Part shown: one piece after another, positions 12,440 to 24,651 of the stretch
Position numbering within the stretch: position 1 is the first letter of the stretch
How the letters are laid out: each line of letters opens with the position of its first letter
Source of the DNA: Dipteris shenzhenensis
Taxonomy: Eukaryota > Polypodiophyta > Polypodiopsida > Gleicheniales
Assembly: GCA_047967505.1 (NCBI GenBank)
Contig: CM106541.1
Reading direction: 5' to 3' (one strand)
DNA: 64,000 nucleotides
Notes under the pieces: model-generated
Databases searched by the model: none
Told to the model about the DNA's origin: nothing
Seen by the model: only the letters and a program-made list of their open reading frames with translations
Translations under genes and position numbers: made by a program

Positions 12440-12476
12440 AATAAAATTTCTTTCTTTCTTTCTTTCTTTCTTTCTC
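12440..12476 (+). repeat. Polyadenylation-like signal and (TTTC)n tail of the LINE
   Basis: AATAAAA is followed at once by eight or so TTTC units and a pyrimidine-rich tail. A simple-repeat 3' end next to a poly(A) signal fits a LINE terminus. Confidence 0.7.
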
Positions 12477-15400
12477 CTTCCTTTGTTTTGGTTGTTTGCC
12501 TTCTAGTTATCATGCGTAACAATAAATTTGAATGGGTTGAGCGACCTATAAAGAATCTAAGCTTGTGTAATTTCCTTGCCCTGTCTCACTACCAAATGGG
12601 GTCTCTTTTGCGAAAGCGCAAAAAGAAATAGGAGCTATCAATGGTCAGGTACCACCTTGCGATTTAATATGAAGCTTTGCTATTGACTGTGCACGATCTG
12701 ATACATCATATGCCTTTGCTGTAAGCAATCCACTACATTTAACTCCCTCAATTCTCGCAATGAGTAAGTTGACGCTGCACTTTCAGATTTGCCTTTCACA
12801 AATATGGCATCTTCAGACTGCTTGACTCTTACCCAGTTGTCTCCAATCCAAAGGAGCTCTCCTTAGAATGATAGAAATCCTGTACAATTCAGCCTCACAA
12901 GCATGCAACTTCCTACCTGTTCTTTCGTTTCCTTGGGAAACAAGAAAACTGTATTGAATTTCAAAAGAGTATTTTACAAGACAGGAGATAAAGTTCATGT
13001 ACTGAAAGCAAGAAAGCAAAAGATCTTGAATTATGAGCCATCCCACACTAAGATGAGGGAAATCAATAAACAATACATCTTCAAAGAAAGGATCTACTGG
13101 GTGGACTAGAGATTCTGAAAACTTAATAGCCAAATTGATCCCTACCTGAGCACCAAATTTTTAATGCCCTGATCTGCCATACATGAAACACGTGACCCAG
13201 AATTACCTATTGGCCATGGTGGATGAGAGACCTCTTGTGTCATCAAGAACACTTATTCATTTAATAATTTAAAGGATGTGATTAGCTGGTTGTGCCTAGA
13301 GCCTCTGGGGGTCAATGCCTAGAGCCTCTGAACTGTCAGAGAATGGGGACCAGTGCCACATATGAGCTCCCAAATGACAAGGACAGAGGGGCTTGAACCT
13401 GCAAGAGAATAGGGTATAGGCTGCTCATCAATGGGCTGGAGAGGATTTCCACGTGGGCAGAGGCTATGTCTGTCGCATAGGCAGATCTGAGAGCAACATG
13501 GGCTGCACAGAAGCAGCACCTTGGGGCATGTGGGCAGAAGATCAGAGCTCATTTGGCAGCCACATGGGCAGCAAAGGAATTACTAGCCACGCAGGCTGGA
13601 AGGCCAATCATATGGGCATGCATATGACGCACTTACAGGACCTATGGGGTCTAGAGAAGACCTTCCCGGAGGCAGGAGGGGCCACCTGGAGGCTAAACTG
13701 TTAAAGGCATGTAGGAGCTGGGGCACATCAGGATCAAGCTGGCCATGGGTTGGCCTGTATGTGGAGTTGGCTATGGCAAACAGGTCAGCCCTGTCAAAGA
13801 GCTTGTCGGCCCGTGGCAGCAAGCCCTTTCCTAAAAGTAAAGGCCCTTTGGGCTAGTGACAAAGAGTCCTCCAAGAAGAACTGAAGCCCCATTCACAGGG
13901 GCACACCGGGAGTGCAGCAGATAGGAAGGGCTATACACCCTCCTGTGGTACTTAGTCAGTAAAGCATCTAGGCTTCAAGTACTTCCCCCACCAAGCTGTA
14001 GGTGTGCAGTACTTGTTGGGTCCATTTCGTACTATGATTAGCCCACATTCTGGAGTATGATATACCATTACTTCCTTAAGATCCATGGCTTTACACATAC
14101 CTATTCTCAACTTCAAGGAGGGCAAGTTGAAGGGGAGTCCGCTATAGAAGGTGAAGGTCAGGTACCTTACGATGGCAAGGAAGATTTGGAAGGTGGCCAC
14201 TGATGTAGAGATGAAGCCCACAGTGCAACATTTGGAGAACAAGAAGGTGATGTCTATGATTATTGCAACAACCTCAGATGGAGTGAACCTACATATTTAG
14301 TTGGTAGACACTGCTTTGAAGGCATGGCCTATTCTAAAAGGTTTGTGCAAGACATATACTTATGCAGGTATCCATATACTCCAGAATCAATTGTTCACCA
14401 TTGGAGGATGATTACCTCACGAAAGTGAAGGTGGTTGCAATTGGTCAGAAGGTGAACATGAATCAGTTATCCATGCAGTTAACCATGCTCATGATTGACA
14501 TGCTTTCAAGAAGCTTCGAGGGTAGATTACTAGTGTAGAACTGTACAGCAAGTGAAGCCTCTCACATTCACGCAATTTGGGCGGTCGTGACTACAGGAGA
14601 GGAAACCAAAGAGAAGATATATGAAAGAGTTGGTGACAAGGCGGCCTTTAATGCTGAGCATTCGGACTACCAGGCAGATAATTCAATTAGGCAATCGTCA
14701 CTCGTTTGATGTACTGGTGCGTACTCTTAGTTCGCCTCACTCTTGCACTACTCAACACCTTCAAGGGATAATTTAGGCACTTAGAGCTTTCCACCATTCT
14801 CAAAGAATGAATTACCTTTGAGGCTATCTATTTGAAAGCTGGCATCCAAATCCCCATGGGAGCTTAAGCTCAAGATGTCGTAAAATACAGTTCCAGGAGA
14901 CTAAAGACTCCTGATATGCATCAAATATATCTTTTGTCAAAGAACTGATCGACCAGCCGAGGCCCTTCTCGGTCATTCCCAGGACAGTTGCGGCTTGAAA
15001 CTTCTCGTAGTTTTTCACAATTGAGCCCAGAAACAAGAAAGATATCCAATGGCACATCTCGAGGCTACGCTACTCGAATCCATACTCTCAATTCGAAGAC
15101 AAAACTAGACCGGGGAAAATCGAGGGCAGTTCTATTTTTTTCGAGCACCCAACATTTTGTTGCTGGCGCATCCACTCGAAGAGATCAATTTGTTAAAATC
15201 CTTGTCACAGATCGATTCGCTAAGGATTCGATTGACAAACCTGCAGTTCCGGTGGTAAATCTGAACAAGAATCTGAGATTCTTACGCCCTGGAGGGCATT
15301 CATCACGATCGCTCTCAACAGGGCGTTTAGTTTTTTCCGCCCACAAAACCACGGCGTTTTAGTTATTCGCATATACTCTCATAAGAATGGGATATGAAGA

Positions 15401-16907
15401 GCTACTAATGTGGGGTTCACACCACCCTCCCCCTCTTCAGATCATCAAGCTGCTAATTTATGTCACCGACGTGTGATTCTCACTGGATGGTGCGGTGGTT
15501 CCCACTACCCGCCGATCATCAAGCTGCTAATTTATGTCACCAACCTGTGATTGGTGTACCTCTTAGATGAGATAGAATAGGCCAATCGCAGGAGTCTGCC
15601 ATGGAGTGGGCAACTTTCATGGGCTCGGGACACAAATCTTTTGTGTCAATGTCCAGGCCCGCTTGCAGGTGAGTGGTGTTAACCCAGCCAAAATTGTGGG
15701 GGCGGCTCCTTGGTCATTGGTGCAGGGGTCTGTGAACATGTTGGCATAATTAGCATTCCCACGAGTTCACACAACCCACCCAATCATCCACATATAGGTA
15801 CACATATTTGCATGGAGGTTAGTCAGTGCGCATGGTGTCATTAGTCTCTCACAAAACGCCTGAGGAGTGAGTTGGGTGCTCGAAAGTTTGTCGTGAGCAA
15901 TGTACGCCGAATTGCATGAATGCCTTTCATCAACCTACACTCTGCATTAGGGAAGATTTGGACTAAAAAAGGGCCTCATAAGGAATGGATTAGGAAAACG
16001 GATTAGAGCTACAAGGCCTAGAGTGGGTTCCATTGCTCCCTTAAAAGTGCACCCCCTATGCTTTGATGGTCTCCACTATTGCCCACATAGTGCACCTCCC
16101 CTCTAGGGCCTCCATCTCCCAAAAGCTACCCTCTTTCCTCATGAAGGTGGTCCACCCTCCATCTCCCAAGAGCTACCCCTCTTTCCTCACCAAGGTGGTC
16201 TAACCTCCAAAATTTTGAAACTTGTTTAGTGTCAAAAATGCTTGAATTCCTTCCAAAGCTTCGCCTAAACATTCCTATGCGCCCATTTCATGAGCTAACC
16301 CACAAATCCTTCTTCTCAAATCTTTGTTACTTCCCTCTCTTCTTATTCTTCTTACCCTATTGCCATATTTCAATCTCAAATCTTGGTTTTGAGGATCTTA
16401 CAAACAAGAAGCGAAAAAAGCTCCTTACACATCCAAGTTGTACCCAAGCATATGATACAACTTGCCAGTGCAATGGCAATGAGAACGTGGACAAAGAAAC
16501 ATTGAATTTACTAAGGGAGTAAGGGCAAGGCATCTCAACCTATGGACTATTGGCAGGCTCTATTGATCAAAGCCTCTAATAGGTGCGCCTCCATATTTGA
16601 AAATGTGTCAAGGTTGATTCAATAGGAAAGAGATGGTCTATATGGATCACTTAGTTATCCCAATCACATTCTTCCCAAGGGTTTGACTTCCTAGTAGGGC
16701 TATAGTGTTTTCACCTTTGATATGGGACTCAGATCCGTGCGAATAGCTTGAGCATCACCTTCACAATCTTCTAGTTCTCTTAAACAACGGAGTTCTTCCA
16801 GGCATCTTCTTTATCACATCAAAAAACACATGCCTATACTAGGCATAACATGCAATCAAGTACACTCAAGACCATTTAGTAAGGTGGGATGAATACAATA
16901 CCAAATG
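12477..16907. other. Intergenic stretch; no gene identified
   Basis: No frame here shows a family I recognise. Noted content: TGCCTAGAGCCTCTG occurs twice at about 13297-13331; a GC-richer block at 13.3-13.9 kb; a 72-bp-spaced direct repeat (GATCATCAAGCTGCTAATTT at about 15439 and 15511); and repeated CTCCATCTCCCAA.AGCTACCC at about 16108 and 16160. The plus frame 14988-15362 (124 residues) has no motif. The part from about 16.2 to 16.9 kb may be the leader of the minus-strand Gypsy element whose primer site is at 16908-16925. Confidence 0.4.
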
Positions 16908-16925
16908 TACCCGGCGTCTCCACCA
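16908..16925 (-). promoter_or_regulatory. Primer-binding site, probably tRNA-Ala, of a minus-strand Gypsy element
   Basis: Five bases inside the LTR end, the minus strand reads TGGTGGAGACGCCGGGTA. The first part, TGGTGGAGA.GC, complements the 3' end of plant tRNA-Ala as I remember it (...GCATCTCCACCA). It begins with TGG, the complement of the CCA end. The tRNA identity is from memory and should be tested; the role as primer site is supported by position. Confidence 0.6.
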
Positions 16926-16930
16926 AAAGA

Positions 16931-19034
16931 TGTGACATGAAGTTGGGGATAATAAACTTCACGCACCTCTTCACTTCCTACTGCTTTTAAACTGAGTGAC
17001 AAAGATATTTATCATTGAGAAAGGGACATTAAAAAGAAGCTTTTATGCCAAAATACCACACCATAATTTCCTTCCGTAGATGAGAATGAAGATGGTAACA
17101 TCGCAAGTGATGTTGTACTCAAGCATAGGGAGAAGGAAAGGATCAACAGAGGCCATAATCTCAGCAAGCCGGCGGTCTGTGCCAAAGAGAAGAGCAATAT
17201 GTTGTTGAAAGAAGATCTTGCGGCTCAACATGACATGAACTGATATATATCGAGGAGTTTGAAGGGGCTGATTGGGTCTGTTCCGAGGAAACATTGCACC
17301 TCCTCCATAGATACCTTTACAATTAGCTCAAAACACTCTATAAACTATCATTAGACACAGAGGCCTATAACTTTCACTAGATACATGATGTCAAATATTC
17401 AAACACATAAAGAGATGCCCCTTGAGATGGGCTTCGTAGTAATATACTTTTCGTAAAAAACAAAGAAGTGGCCAGAAAGTTATGGGCAGTTTACTAGACG
17501 GGGGTAAAAACTATCAAAAAAACAGACTAAAAACAGACTGTTAGACACAGAGACTCATAACTTTTTGATGTAGTATCTTATTCAAGTCTAATCACATAGA
17601 AACATGCACCTTTAAGAGAGCTTCGTGTGGATATATGTTTCGTAAGAAACAAAGAAGCAGTCATAAAGTTATGGGCGGTTTACTAGATGGGGGTAAAAAC
17701 TATCATGAAAACAGGTTGTCAGACACAGAGACTCATAACTTTTTGCTGTAATATCTGATTCAAGGTCTAGTCACATAGAGACATGTGCTTGAAGAGAGCT
17801 TTGTGCTGATATAAGTTTCATTAAAATTGGACTATCGAGCAAAAAGTTATAAGCAAAACACTAATAGGGGGTCAAACTGTCATAAAAATTGCCCTCCACC
17901 CATGCTAATTTCGTCTGATCAGGATGCTCCCTCAAGACTCCATCTTCATCAACGATCCACCACTCATATATTTTGCCTAGAAGAGGGTAAGTAACTCCCT
18001 TGGTGGCTCAGGAAATGGATGGACCATGTGTGTGCGATGAGCAGCCGAATAGAAAGAACTTTTAAGGCTTTGAAAGAAAGAAAAGGGAAGAGAGATTTAA
18101 GAGAGGGAATATGAAGTGACCTTCATTGTCAATAGAGTGAGACTCCACTCCAATGCAAATCAAAATAATACAAACACAAGGGAGAAGAAGAGGTTTCATA
18201 CGTACAAGAGGGAGCGGAAGCTCCAAGACTACTCATAGAGAGAGAATAAACTAGAGAGAGATGGACTCAAGAGTCTACATAAGAGAATATCAACAAGAGG
18301 GAGAGAAGGCTCAACAAGAGGGAGAGAAGGCTCAGGGAAGAGGCTTGAGGAGACTAGACCTACAGCAACGTGAGGCCTAATGGTGGAAGAAATGTTGAAC
18401 AAGGGAGAGGAGGGCTCCTTTTATAGAGATTTTGTCACCCTCCTTTACCCATTTACAATTGATGCCTGTAGATTCCTTTCCCCATCAATCACATAAGCCC
18501 GTTTGTCACCATCCATGTCCTTTTTGGCTACTCTTACCATGTGTCTTATCAAAAGATGCTCAAGACTCTTAAAATATTGAAAAAGTCAAGAGTCTCCCCA
18601 CATGGAGTCCATAGGGACCCTCTCTTTTCCATATGTCCACATTCTTCTTATTCCACATAGGAATTCTAGAAAGATTTCTCTTGACTCCACACTCCTCCAC
18701 ATGCCTTCCACATGCTTGGCATGTGATCTCTCTTATATTATTGGAACACATGGACATGAGCCCACCTCTTTATATGACTCACTCTTCCTATTTTCTAAAA
18801 ACCCCATAATATCCCATACACAAATAACTCTCACCCCATACTAAGGTATTTATCATTCATACACATGGTATTTACAATGATCCATTCCACTCATCCTCTC
18901 AATCCCATATAATATCTTAGAAAATAGAAATAAGTGAGAGCCGCTAGGCTATCACTTGATACTAAAACTCTTATCGGACATAGAGAAAAACAATACCAAT
19001 GCCAAATAAAAAATTATCAATTTTTAGCGTCACA
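16931..19034 (-). mobile_element. Gypsy/Tat-like LTR (5' LTR of a minus-strand element), 2.1 kb
   Basis: The segment starts TGTGACATG and ends GCGTCACA. Over its whole length it is the reverse complement of 24652-26724, with many small differences. Boundaries are exact: similarity to the other arm stops at TGTGAC/GTCACA on both sides, giving the 5'-TG...CA-3' of LTRs. On the minus strand it carries a TATA box (CTATAAAAGGAG, about 18416-18427) and ends next to a primer-binding site, so it is a 5' LTR reading leftwards. Short inner repeats near 17.5-17.8 kb (GGGCGGTTTACTAGAYGGGGGTAAAAAC) occur in both arms. Confidence 0.88.
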
Positions 19035-19572
19035 GCATGGAGCTTGCACTAAACATATGAAGCATGAATCTTGGAGGCTCAAATGATTCACCATGGGGTG
19101 TTTGCATAACTAGGAACAATTGGACAATTAGAACTCAAACAAAGAGAGCTTTCACTATCCAAACTGTTCCAAGATATACAAACCAACAAATGGTGAACCA
19201 TTTATGCCTTGAAGACAAATCAATTTGTATGTGCCTCACAAGTTGCATCTCCTTGTTCATGAGGGCCCTTTTGAATGCATTGCAAAGACGCTCATGTCTT
19301 CAAGAATCGAGACTATAGATAGTGTTGCAGTTGGACCGGTTCTATCAAGGAGAGGTTGAGATCATCTCTACATTGGCAATCCAATATGAAACTTTATGGA
19401 CAAAGTATAAAAGGGTAGCTTTGCAAGGATGATTCTTGAATTCATGTATACACAATGTTTTCATGGTGTTGGTTGGTCACTTATTTTTGAAGATTTTGTT
19501 GAGGATCACATTATGGAGGGTTTTTAACAAGTGATGATGCATAATAAGTTGGTCTTGGTATACTAAGGCTCA
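19035..19572 (+). other. Junction segment with a stray gag fragment
   Basis: About 290 bp follow the inverted LTR without recognisable content. Then 19324-19430 repeats, with about 10% differences, the gag stretch found again at about 19877-19983 (GTTGGAC.GGTTCTATCAAG...ACTTTATGGACAAAGTAT). This extra fragment must come from another copy or from a local duplication; it is not continuous with the gag frame that begins near 19630. Confidence 0.6.
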
Positions 19573-19629
19573 GTGGGATCTTGTTTGGGATATTATTTGG
19601 ATCTTGGTGTTTCCGTTTTGTGTTTCATC

Positions 19630-20420
19630 ATGGTGAAGATTCTAGTGTTTCGAGGGACCCAAGGGGAAGACCCAGAGTCTTATCTTTGGGATTTTGTTCG
19701 AGGATGCCGGCTTTCTGGATGGTCCATGAAGGATCAAGCAGAGATTTTTCCTGATTTTCTTAAAGGTGTAGCCTTGAGTTGGCATGAGACCTTGCCGGAC
19801 TCTACCAAGGAGGACTAGGACCAAGTGGTGGCTGCAATGAAGTAGAGATTTGGGGCACTGGAGTCGCCAAAATGCTTTGATGTTACAGTTGGACTGGTTC
19901 TATCAAGTAGAGGATGAGATGGTCTCTGTGTTGGCAATCCGATTTGAAACTTTATGGACAAAGTATGAAAGGGAAGCTTTGCGAGTTGTGGCATCTGCAT
20001 CATCGGCCCCTCAAAGTCTCTCAAGGATGGAGCACTTAAAGATGAGCAAATTTGTTATGGCTTTGGAGCCTCGTCTATGCTCAAAAGTAATGAGTAAAGA
20101 TCCAACAACATACGTGGAGGCACTTCGCATTGCAACCAAGAAAGAAGCTTCTTTAAAGATCGAATCCTCTTTTGTGTCTTCAACAGTTTCAACTTCTAAG
20201 GTGGAGGTAATGGTACCAAAGTCCTCTGAGTTAGATCATAATATCTCCCAATTGATGGCAGAGTTTGCTGATTTGAAATTGCATTTGGTTAATGCACGAC
20301 AACTTAGAGCACCAAAGAGTGAAGATAGGCCTCGAGATAAGAGTGGGGTCACTTGCTATGAATGTAATAAAAAAGGTCACTAATAGCCCTGAGTGTCCTA
20401 GATTGATAAAGAAAGAAGAA
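19630..20420 (+). pseudogene. Gypsy gag with zinc knuckle
   Basis: Two frames join to give a retrotransposon gag. The first (19630-19818) reads FRGTQGEDPESYLWDF...WSMKDQAEIFPDFLKGVALSWHETL, the typical capsid start of plant Gypsy elements. The second (19850-20383) contains LAIRFETLWTKYER, a charged region and CYECNKKGH, followed out of frame by SPECPR, so the CCHC knuckle is split by a frame shift near 20380. There are in-frame stops near 19816 and 19844. Gag would form the virus-like particle and bind RNA. An acidic/lysine-rich spacer (20431-20832) follows. Confidence 0.85.
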
Positions 20421-20824
20421 AGAAGTATCCTTGTTAGAAGATTCTTCAAGGGATGAGGAAAGAGAGGTAATGATGGCTAAATGGGGGCGTGGTAAAGCAA
20501 AAGAAGAAGAAGAAAGCAAGGAAGAAGTAGATGAGGAACATAAGGAAGAGGAATGCCGTAGTAAGAAAAAGAAGACATATAGAAGGAGAATTAGCCAGTC
20601 AGACTTTCCTTTAGGACAAGGCATTGGAAGCTATGACTTGTTGTCCGACCTTAAAGAAAAGGAAGCTCATGTCACCTTTGGTCAATTACTTGCTTTGTCT
20701 CCAAAACTATGGAAGGAATGGGGAAAGTTAGCAAGCACAAGAGTGTCAAAGAAGAAAAAGAAGAAAAGTGCCATTCCTATTGTTCAAAAGGTAGATATAG
20801 ATGTTGGGGCGATGATATGTACCT

Positions 20825-21448
20825 GTGGTTGATGTGATCATTGATGGTCAAGTGATTTCTAATGTTTACATTGATGGAGGTGCATCGATTAATGTCATGA
20901 GTGAGAAGACCATGATAGATGCTGATTTGAAATACTCTAGTACTACCTCTCTCTATTGCATCAAATTGGCTGACAACACTAGGGTAAAGACCTTGGGAGT
21001 TGTGAAGAATCTAGAAGTGGATGTATGTGGAATTTCTGTGCCGACTACTTTTCAGGTGATCCCTACCAAGCTAGATGCACATGCCTATCCTTTGATTTTG
21101 GTGGGAAGGCCTTGGCTACGCAAGGTGAAGGCTGTTCAAAAGTGGGATACTGGAGAATTGATTTTGCAAGGAAATGATAAGAAGGTGCTCTACAACATCA
21201 GAAGCCGTAAAAAGGAAGTTGTCAAGGAGGAGTCTTCAACACTAGAGAGTTCAAGCTCTGACTTAATCGATGAAGAAGAAGAGACAGGGCATAGCTTCGA
21301 GGAGTCTAGCTTAGAGGGTGGGGTGGAAGGAGTGGCCTTTGCTCTTTGTCTTGGTGCTGATCGGGACGAGATAGGAAGGAACAAGGTGGTGATGCAAGAA
21401 GATCCTGTAGAGACACTTCATGTGGAGGATGTGGAGCACACTAAATGA
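20825..21448 (+). pseudogene. Gypsy aspartic protease region
   Basis: The 207-residue frame begins VDVIIDGQVISNVYIDGGASINVM. The DGGAS box at about residues 18-22 stands where retropepsins have D(S/T)GA. YPLILVGRPWLR near residue 90 matches the flap/ILGRPWL segment of Gypsy proteases. A Ser/Glu-rich linker (residues 130-207) follows before RT. The catalytic Asp is kept but Ser is replaced by Gly. The frame is open but separated from gag and RT by breaks, so a working polyprotein is unlikely. Confidence 0.85.
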
Positions 21449-21559
21449 CGCCAATGCAATGAAGAGCTTCTTGGTGATTCTCTATCAGGTAGTGAGAAGC
21501 TCGAGTGGTTGGATATGCTAGATGATTTCCCATATCTCTTTGCAACAAGCTATTCAAAA

Positions 21560-22665
21560 GTTTGACCAATCTCTCTTATGGAGCACAAGATTGAGTTGAA
21601 GCTAGAAAGCAAGACAGTTGTGCAACACTTAAGGTGATTGGGAGTGATCCAAGCTGAGGCACTAAAGAAAGAGGTAACACAACTACTTGAGGCGGGATTC
21701 ATCTTTCCTGTTGATGATTTAGAATGGATATCTCTTGTAGTTGTCACACCAAAGAAAGGAAATAAGTGGCGGGTTTGTGTGGACTTTCGTCCTTTGAATG
21801 CATACACTAAGAGGGATCATTTTCCTTTGCCATTCCAAGATGAAATACTAGACCAAGTAGCGGGGCATGAGATGTATTATGTATGTGATGGGTATTTCGG
21901 GTACTTTCAAATTCGCATTCGGAGAAAGATCAAAAGAAGACATCATTTGTCACACCTTGGGGAGTTTTTGCTTACAAAGTGATGCCTTTTAGGTTGACCA
22001 ATGCACCAGCTACATTTCAAAGGTTCATGAGTCAAGTGCTTGAGCCTTACTTGGGAAAGTTCATAAGGGTGCTTTTGGATGACTTTTGCATTTATTCTCA
22101 GTGCATAGATCACATGGAGAAGTTAAAGATGGCCTTAACTAGGATTGATGAGGCAAAAGGGTGTCTAAATCCTAGCAAGTGTCATTTGGCTCAAATAAAA
22201 GTAGTCTTGTTAGGGCATATTGTGTCTGAAGAAGGCTTGCAAATGGATCCTAACAAGGTTCAAGCAATCATGGCATTGCCAAATCTTGAGAGTGTCACTG
22301 GTGTTCACAGAATTCTAGGAAAGAGCAACTATTATCAATGCTTCTGTGATGATTTCATAGAGATAGTGCATCCCATGAACTTATTGACAAGAAAAGGAGT
22401 TTCTTTCCAATGGGGTGTGGAGCAACAAGAGTCCTTTCAGCAACTTAAGGAGGCCATGAGTAAGGGCCCAATATTGAAGCCCCCTGATTGGTCTCAAGGC
22501 TTTTATGTAAATCCAAGTGTATCTTTGCATTTAGTTGGTGTTGTATTACTACAAAAAGGAGAGGCTGGTAGAATGCAACCCATCTATTATGCCAGCCGAC
22601 AGCTTACAGAGGTGGAAACAAGGTATGAAGAAATAGAGTAGCAAGCCCTCTCTTTGGTGTTTTCA
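21560..22665 (+). pseudogene. Gypsy reverse transcriptase and first RNase H
   Basis: Two overlapping frames (21638-21982 and 21979-22641) carry RT motifs in order: EVTQLLEAGFIFPV, VVVTPKKGNKWRVCVDFRPLN (catalytic Asp), DHFPLPF.DEILDQVAG, DGYFGYFQI, then after a frame shift PFRLTNAPATFQRFM, VLLDDFCIYS (active-site DD, with LL in place of the usual Y/F-V/M) and LGHIVSEEGL. The connection and RNase H start (MQPIYYASRQLTEVETRYEEIE) end at an in-frame stop at 22639. The region before 21638 also carries a stop inside the start of the domain. It is clearly a Gypsy RT, inactive by several mutations. Confidence 0.93.
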
Positions 22666-22778
22666 GTCAGAAAGTTTCGCTCCTTTTTATTACCTCGACC
22701 ATTTTTCTTCCTTACCTCTCAATCTGTATTAGCATATTTAATTTGCAAGCCTAATCCTGGGGGGAGATTTGCAAAACG

Positions 22779-23200
22779 TTGTCAGAGCTTCAAGAGTTCT
22801 CTTTCTCTTTTGTCACTGAAAATACCATTAGGTCCATTGTGGCAGATTTGCTCATAGGACGGAAGGATCTAGGACAAGAAAAGAAATGTAAGGAGCACAT
22901 TAAAGATGAAAGTGATCCACCATCAGCAGCTTTTGTTTTGTATTTTGATGGGCTTTTAGTCCTTCATGCCAACAAGGAGTCGAGGGGATAGTCTTGATGA
23001 ATTCTGAAGGTCAAGAGGTATGGGCAAGAGGACAAGAGCTTCCAGGTATCACAACTAACAATGCAGCTGAGTATAATTCTTTGATTCTTGGCTTGGAGGG
23101 TTATCTTCAAAATCAAGTTAAAGAATTGGAAGTAAGAGGAGATTCTCAGCTTATTATAAAGCAAATGCAAGGGCATTACAAGACAAGAGTCCTCATTTGA
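22779..23200 (+). pseudogene. Second (archaeal-type) RNase H of a Tat-lineage element
   Basis: Two frames (22779-22991 and 22994-23200) separated by a stop read AAFVLYFDG, then ELPGITTNNAAEYNSLILGLEG and LEVRGDSQLIIKQMQG. These are the first Asp, Glu and second Asp blocks of the archaeal-like RNase H (TNNxAEYxALxxGLE, GDSxLVxxQ) that Tat Gypsy elements carry between RT/RNase H and integrase. Its presence places the element in the Tat group. The stop near 22989 and the abrupt end near 23200 show decay. Confidence 0.85.
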
Positions 23201-23355
23201 ATGAGCTTAATCAAAAGGCTATGGAATTATGTAGTCAGTATGATTTTTGCAAGTTTGTTCATATAAATAGAAAAGAAAATCAAAGGGCAGATGAGTAAGC
23301 TACTTCAAGCCATTGCAGTACAAGACCGGGGGGTGGTTTCTTTAGTAGACAGTGG

Positions 23356-24591
23356 ATGGCCATAACTACAAGATGTTTAGCAATATGTGAAAGAAGGCAT
23401 GTTTCCTCGAGGGTTAACTCCACAACAGAAGTAGATATTGGTAAGGAAGGCTTGTCCATATATATTGTTGATGAAATTCTTTATAAATTGGGAAAAGATA
23501 AGGTGCTCTATCGGGTGGTCCATCCCATGGACACTAGGAGAATCTTAGAAATGTGTCATGAATGCTCTGGTCATTTTGCTTCAGCGAGCACAGTTAGGAG
23601 AATTCTTAATGCAGGTTACTTTTGGCCATGCCTCCATAAGGATGTACATGAATGGTGTCAAAGTTGTACAGTATGCCAAACGTTTGGAAGGTGAAAGTCG
23701 ATTCCTGGTCCCTTAAAACCTATTCCAGCATATGGACCTTTTGAGAGGTGGGGGTTGGACTTTCTTGGACCACTCCCTCGCTCATCTCAGGGAAAGTATT
23801 ATTTATTGGTGGCCACAGATTATGCAACTCGGTGGGTAGAGGCCAAGGCCACAGTCAATAGCAAGGCAAGCACAGTTGCAAAATTTCCTTTAATCAAATT
23901 TGTTCACGCTTTGGTTGTCCTTTGGAAATTCTCACTGATGGAGGAACCTCTTTTAAAAATGAACTAATTGAAGATGTGGTGCATAAGCTAAAGATAAATC
24001 ATAGCATGTCCACGCCATACTATCCCCAATGTAATGGCTTTTGGCTGAGAAAACAAATGGTTTATTGTGCAATTCAATGGGAAAGCTTGTAGACACCAAG
24101 AAAAGGCCTTGGGATAGGCACTTGGTAGAAGTTTTATGGGCTTACAAAACCACACACAAGCTAGCTATTGGGTTTACACCATTCCAACTAGTGTATGGGA
24201 TAGAAGCCATTTTGCCCATTGAATTGGAGATACATAGTCTTCGCACTGCTATTGCAAGAATAGAAGGACAAGAGGATGCCTATGCTCAATGCTTGGTATA
24301 GCTAGAAGCCTTCGATGAATGCAAATTACAGGCCTTACAAAACTTGGAAGCTTCTCAAAAAAAGCGCAAGGCCCATTTTGACACTAAATTATGCAAGAAG
24401 AAAGATATTACAGAAGGAGATTTGGTAGCTGTTTGGACAAGCGGCTAGACAAAAAGTTTATTGGCCGATGGGAGGGACCATATCGAGTCAAGAGGAAGTT
24501 CACCAATGGAACCTATCAGCTTGAGGATGTTGATGGCATGGTGATACCTGAATGCACCAATGAGTATCGCCTTAAATTCTTCTATGCTTGA
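23356..24591 (+). pseudogene. Gypsy integrase
   Basis: The zinc-binding N-terminus reads MCHECSGHFASASTVRRIL and CQSCTVCQ (HHCC pattern, 23550-23680). The core (23755-23967) begins MDFLGPLPRSS and LVATDYATRWVEA (first catalytic Asp). A frame shift near 23920 precedes ILTDGG-like sequence. A third part (24041-24301) holds WDRHLVEVLWAYKTTHK and GFTPFQLVYG; the catalytic Glu region near 24040 is damaged. The C-terminus (to 24591) reads GPYRVKRKFTNGTYQLEDVDG, the usual end of Tat/Athila-type integrases. Multiple stops make it inactive. Confidence 0.9.
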
Positions 24592-24636
24592 CCACCTTAA
24601 GGGCTAGTAGACCGTCTCTATCACTAGAGAGAATCT

Positions 24637-24651
24637 GCTGGGGGGAAAAGA
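24637..24651 (+). promoter_or_regulatory. Polypurine tract of the Gypsy element
   Basis: GCTGGGGGGAAAAGA directly abuts the TGTGAC start of the 3' LTR. It is the expected primer site for plus-strand DNA synthesis and fixes the orientation of this LTR as forward. Confidence 0.9.

Larger units (their letters stand above)
9809..12476 (+). mobile_element. 5'-truncated, degenerate LINE copy
   Basis: Homology to the minus-strand LINE at 1-500 begins near CTACAGATTGAGGAGCG (9809). The order is endonuclease remnant (about 9960-10560), linker, reverse transcriptase (about 11150-11690) and C-terminal tail (about 11700-12250). Many in-frame stops interrupt the endonuclease. An AATAAAA signal at about 12441 and a (TTTC)n tail (about 12446-12476) fit a LINE 3' end. 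5' truncation is typical of target-primed reverse transcription. I could not identify a target-site duplication. Confidence 0.8.

Noticed and set aside
14988-15362. 124-residue ORF as a host gene
   Set aside because: No recognisable domain, start context or splice pattern; a chance open frame is as likely.
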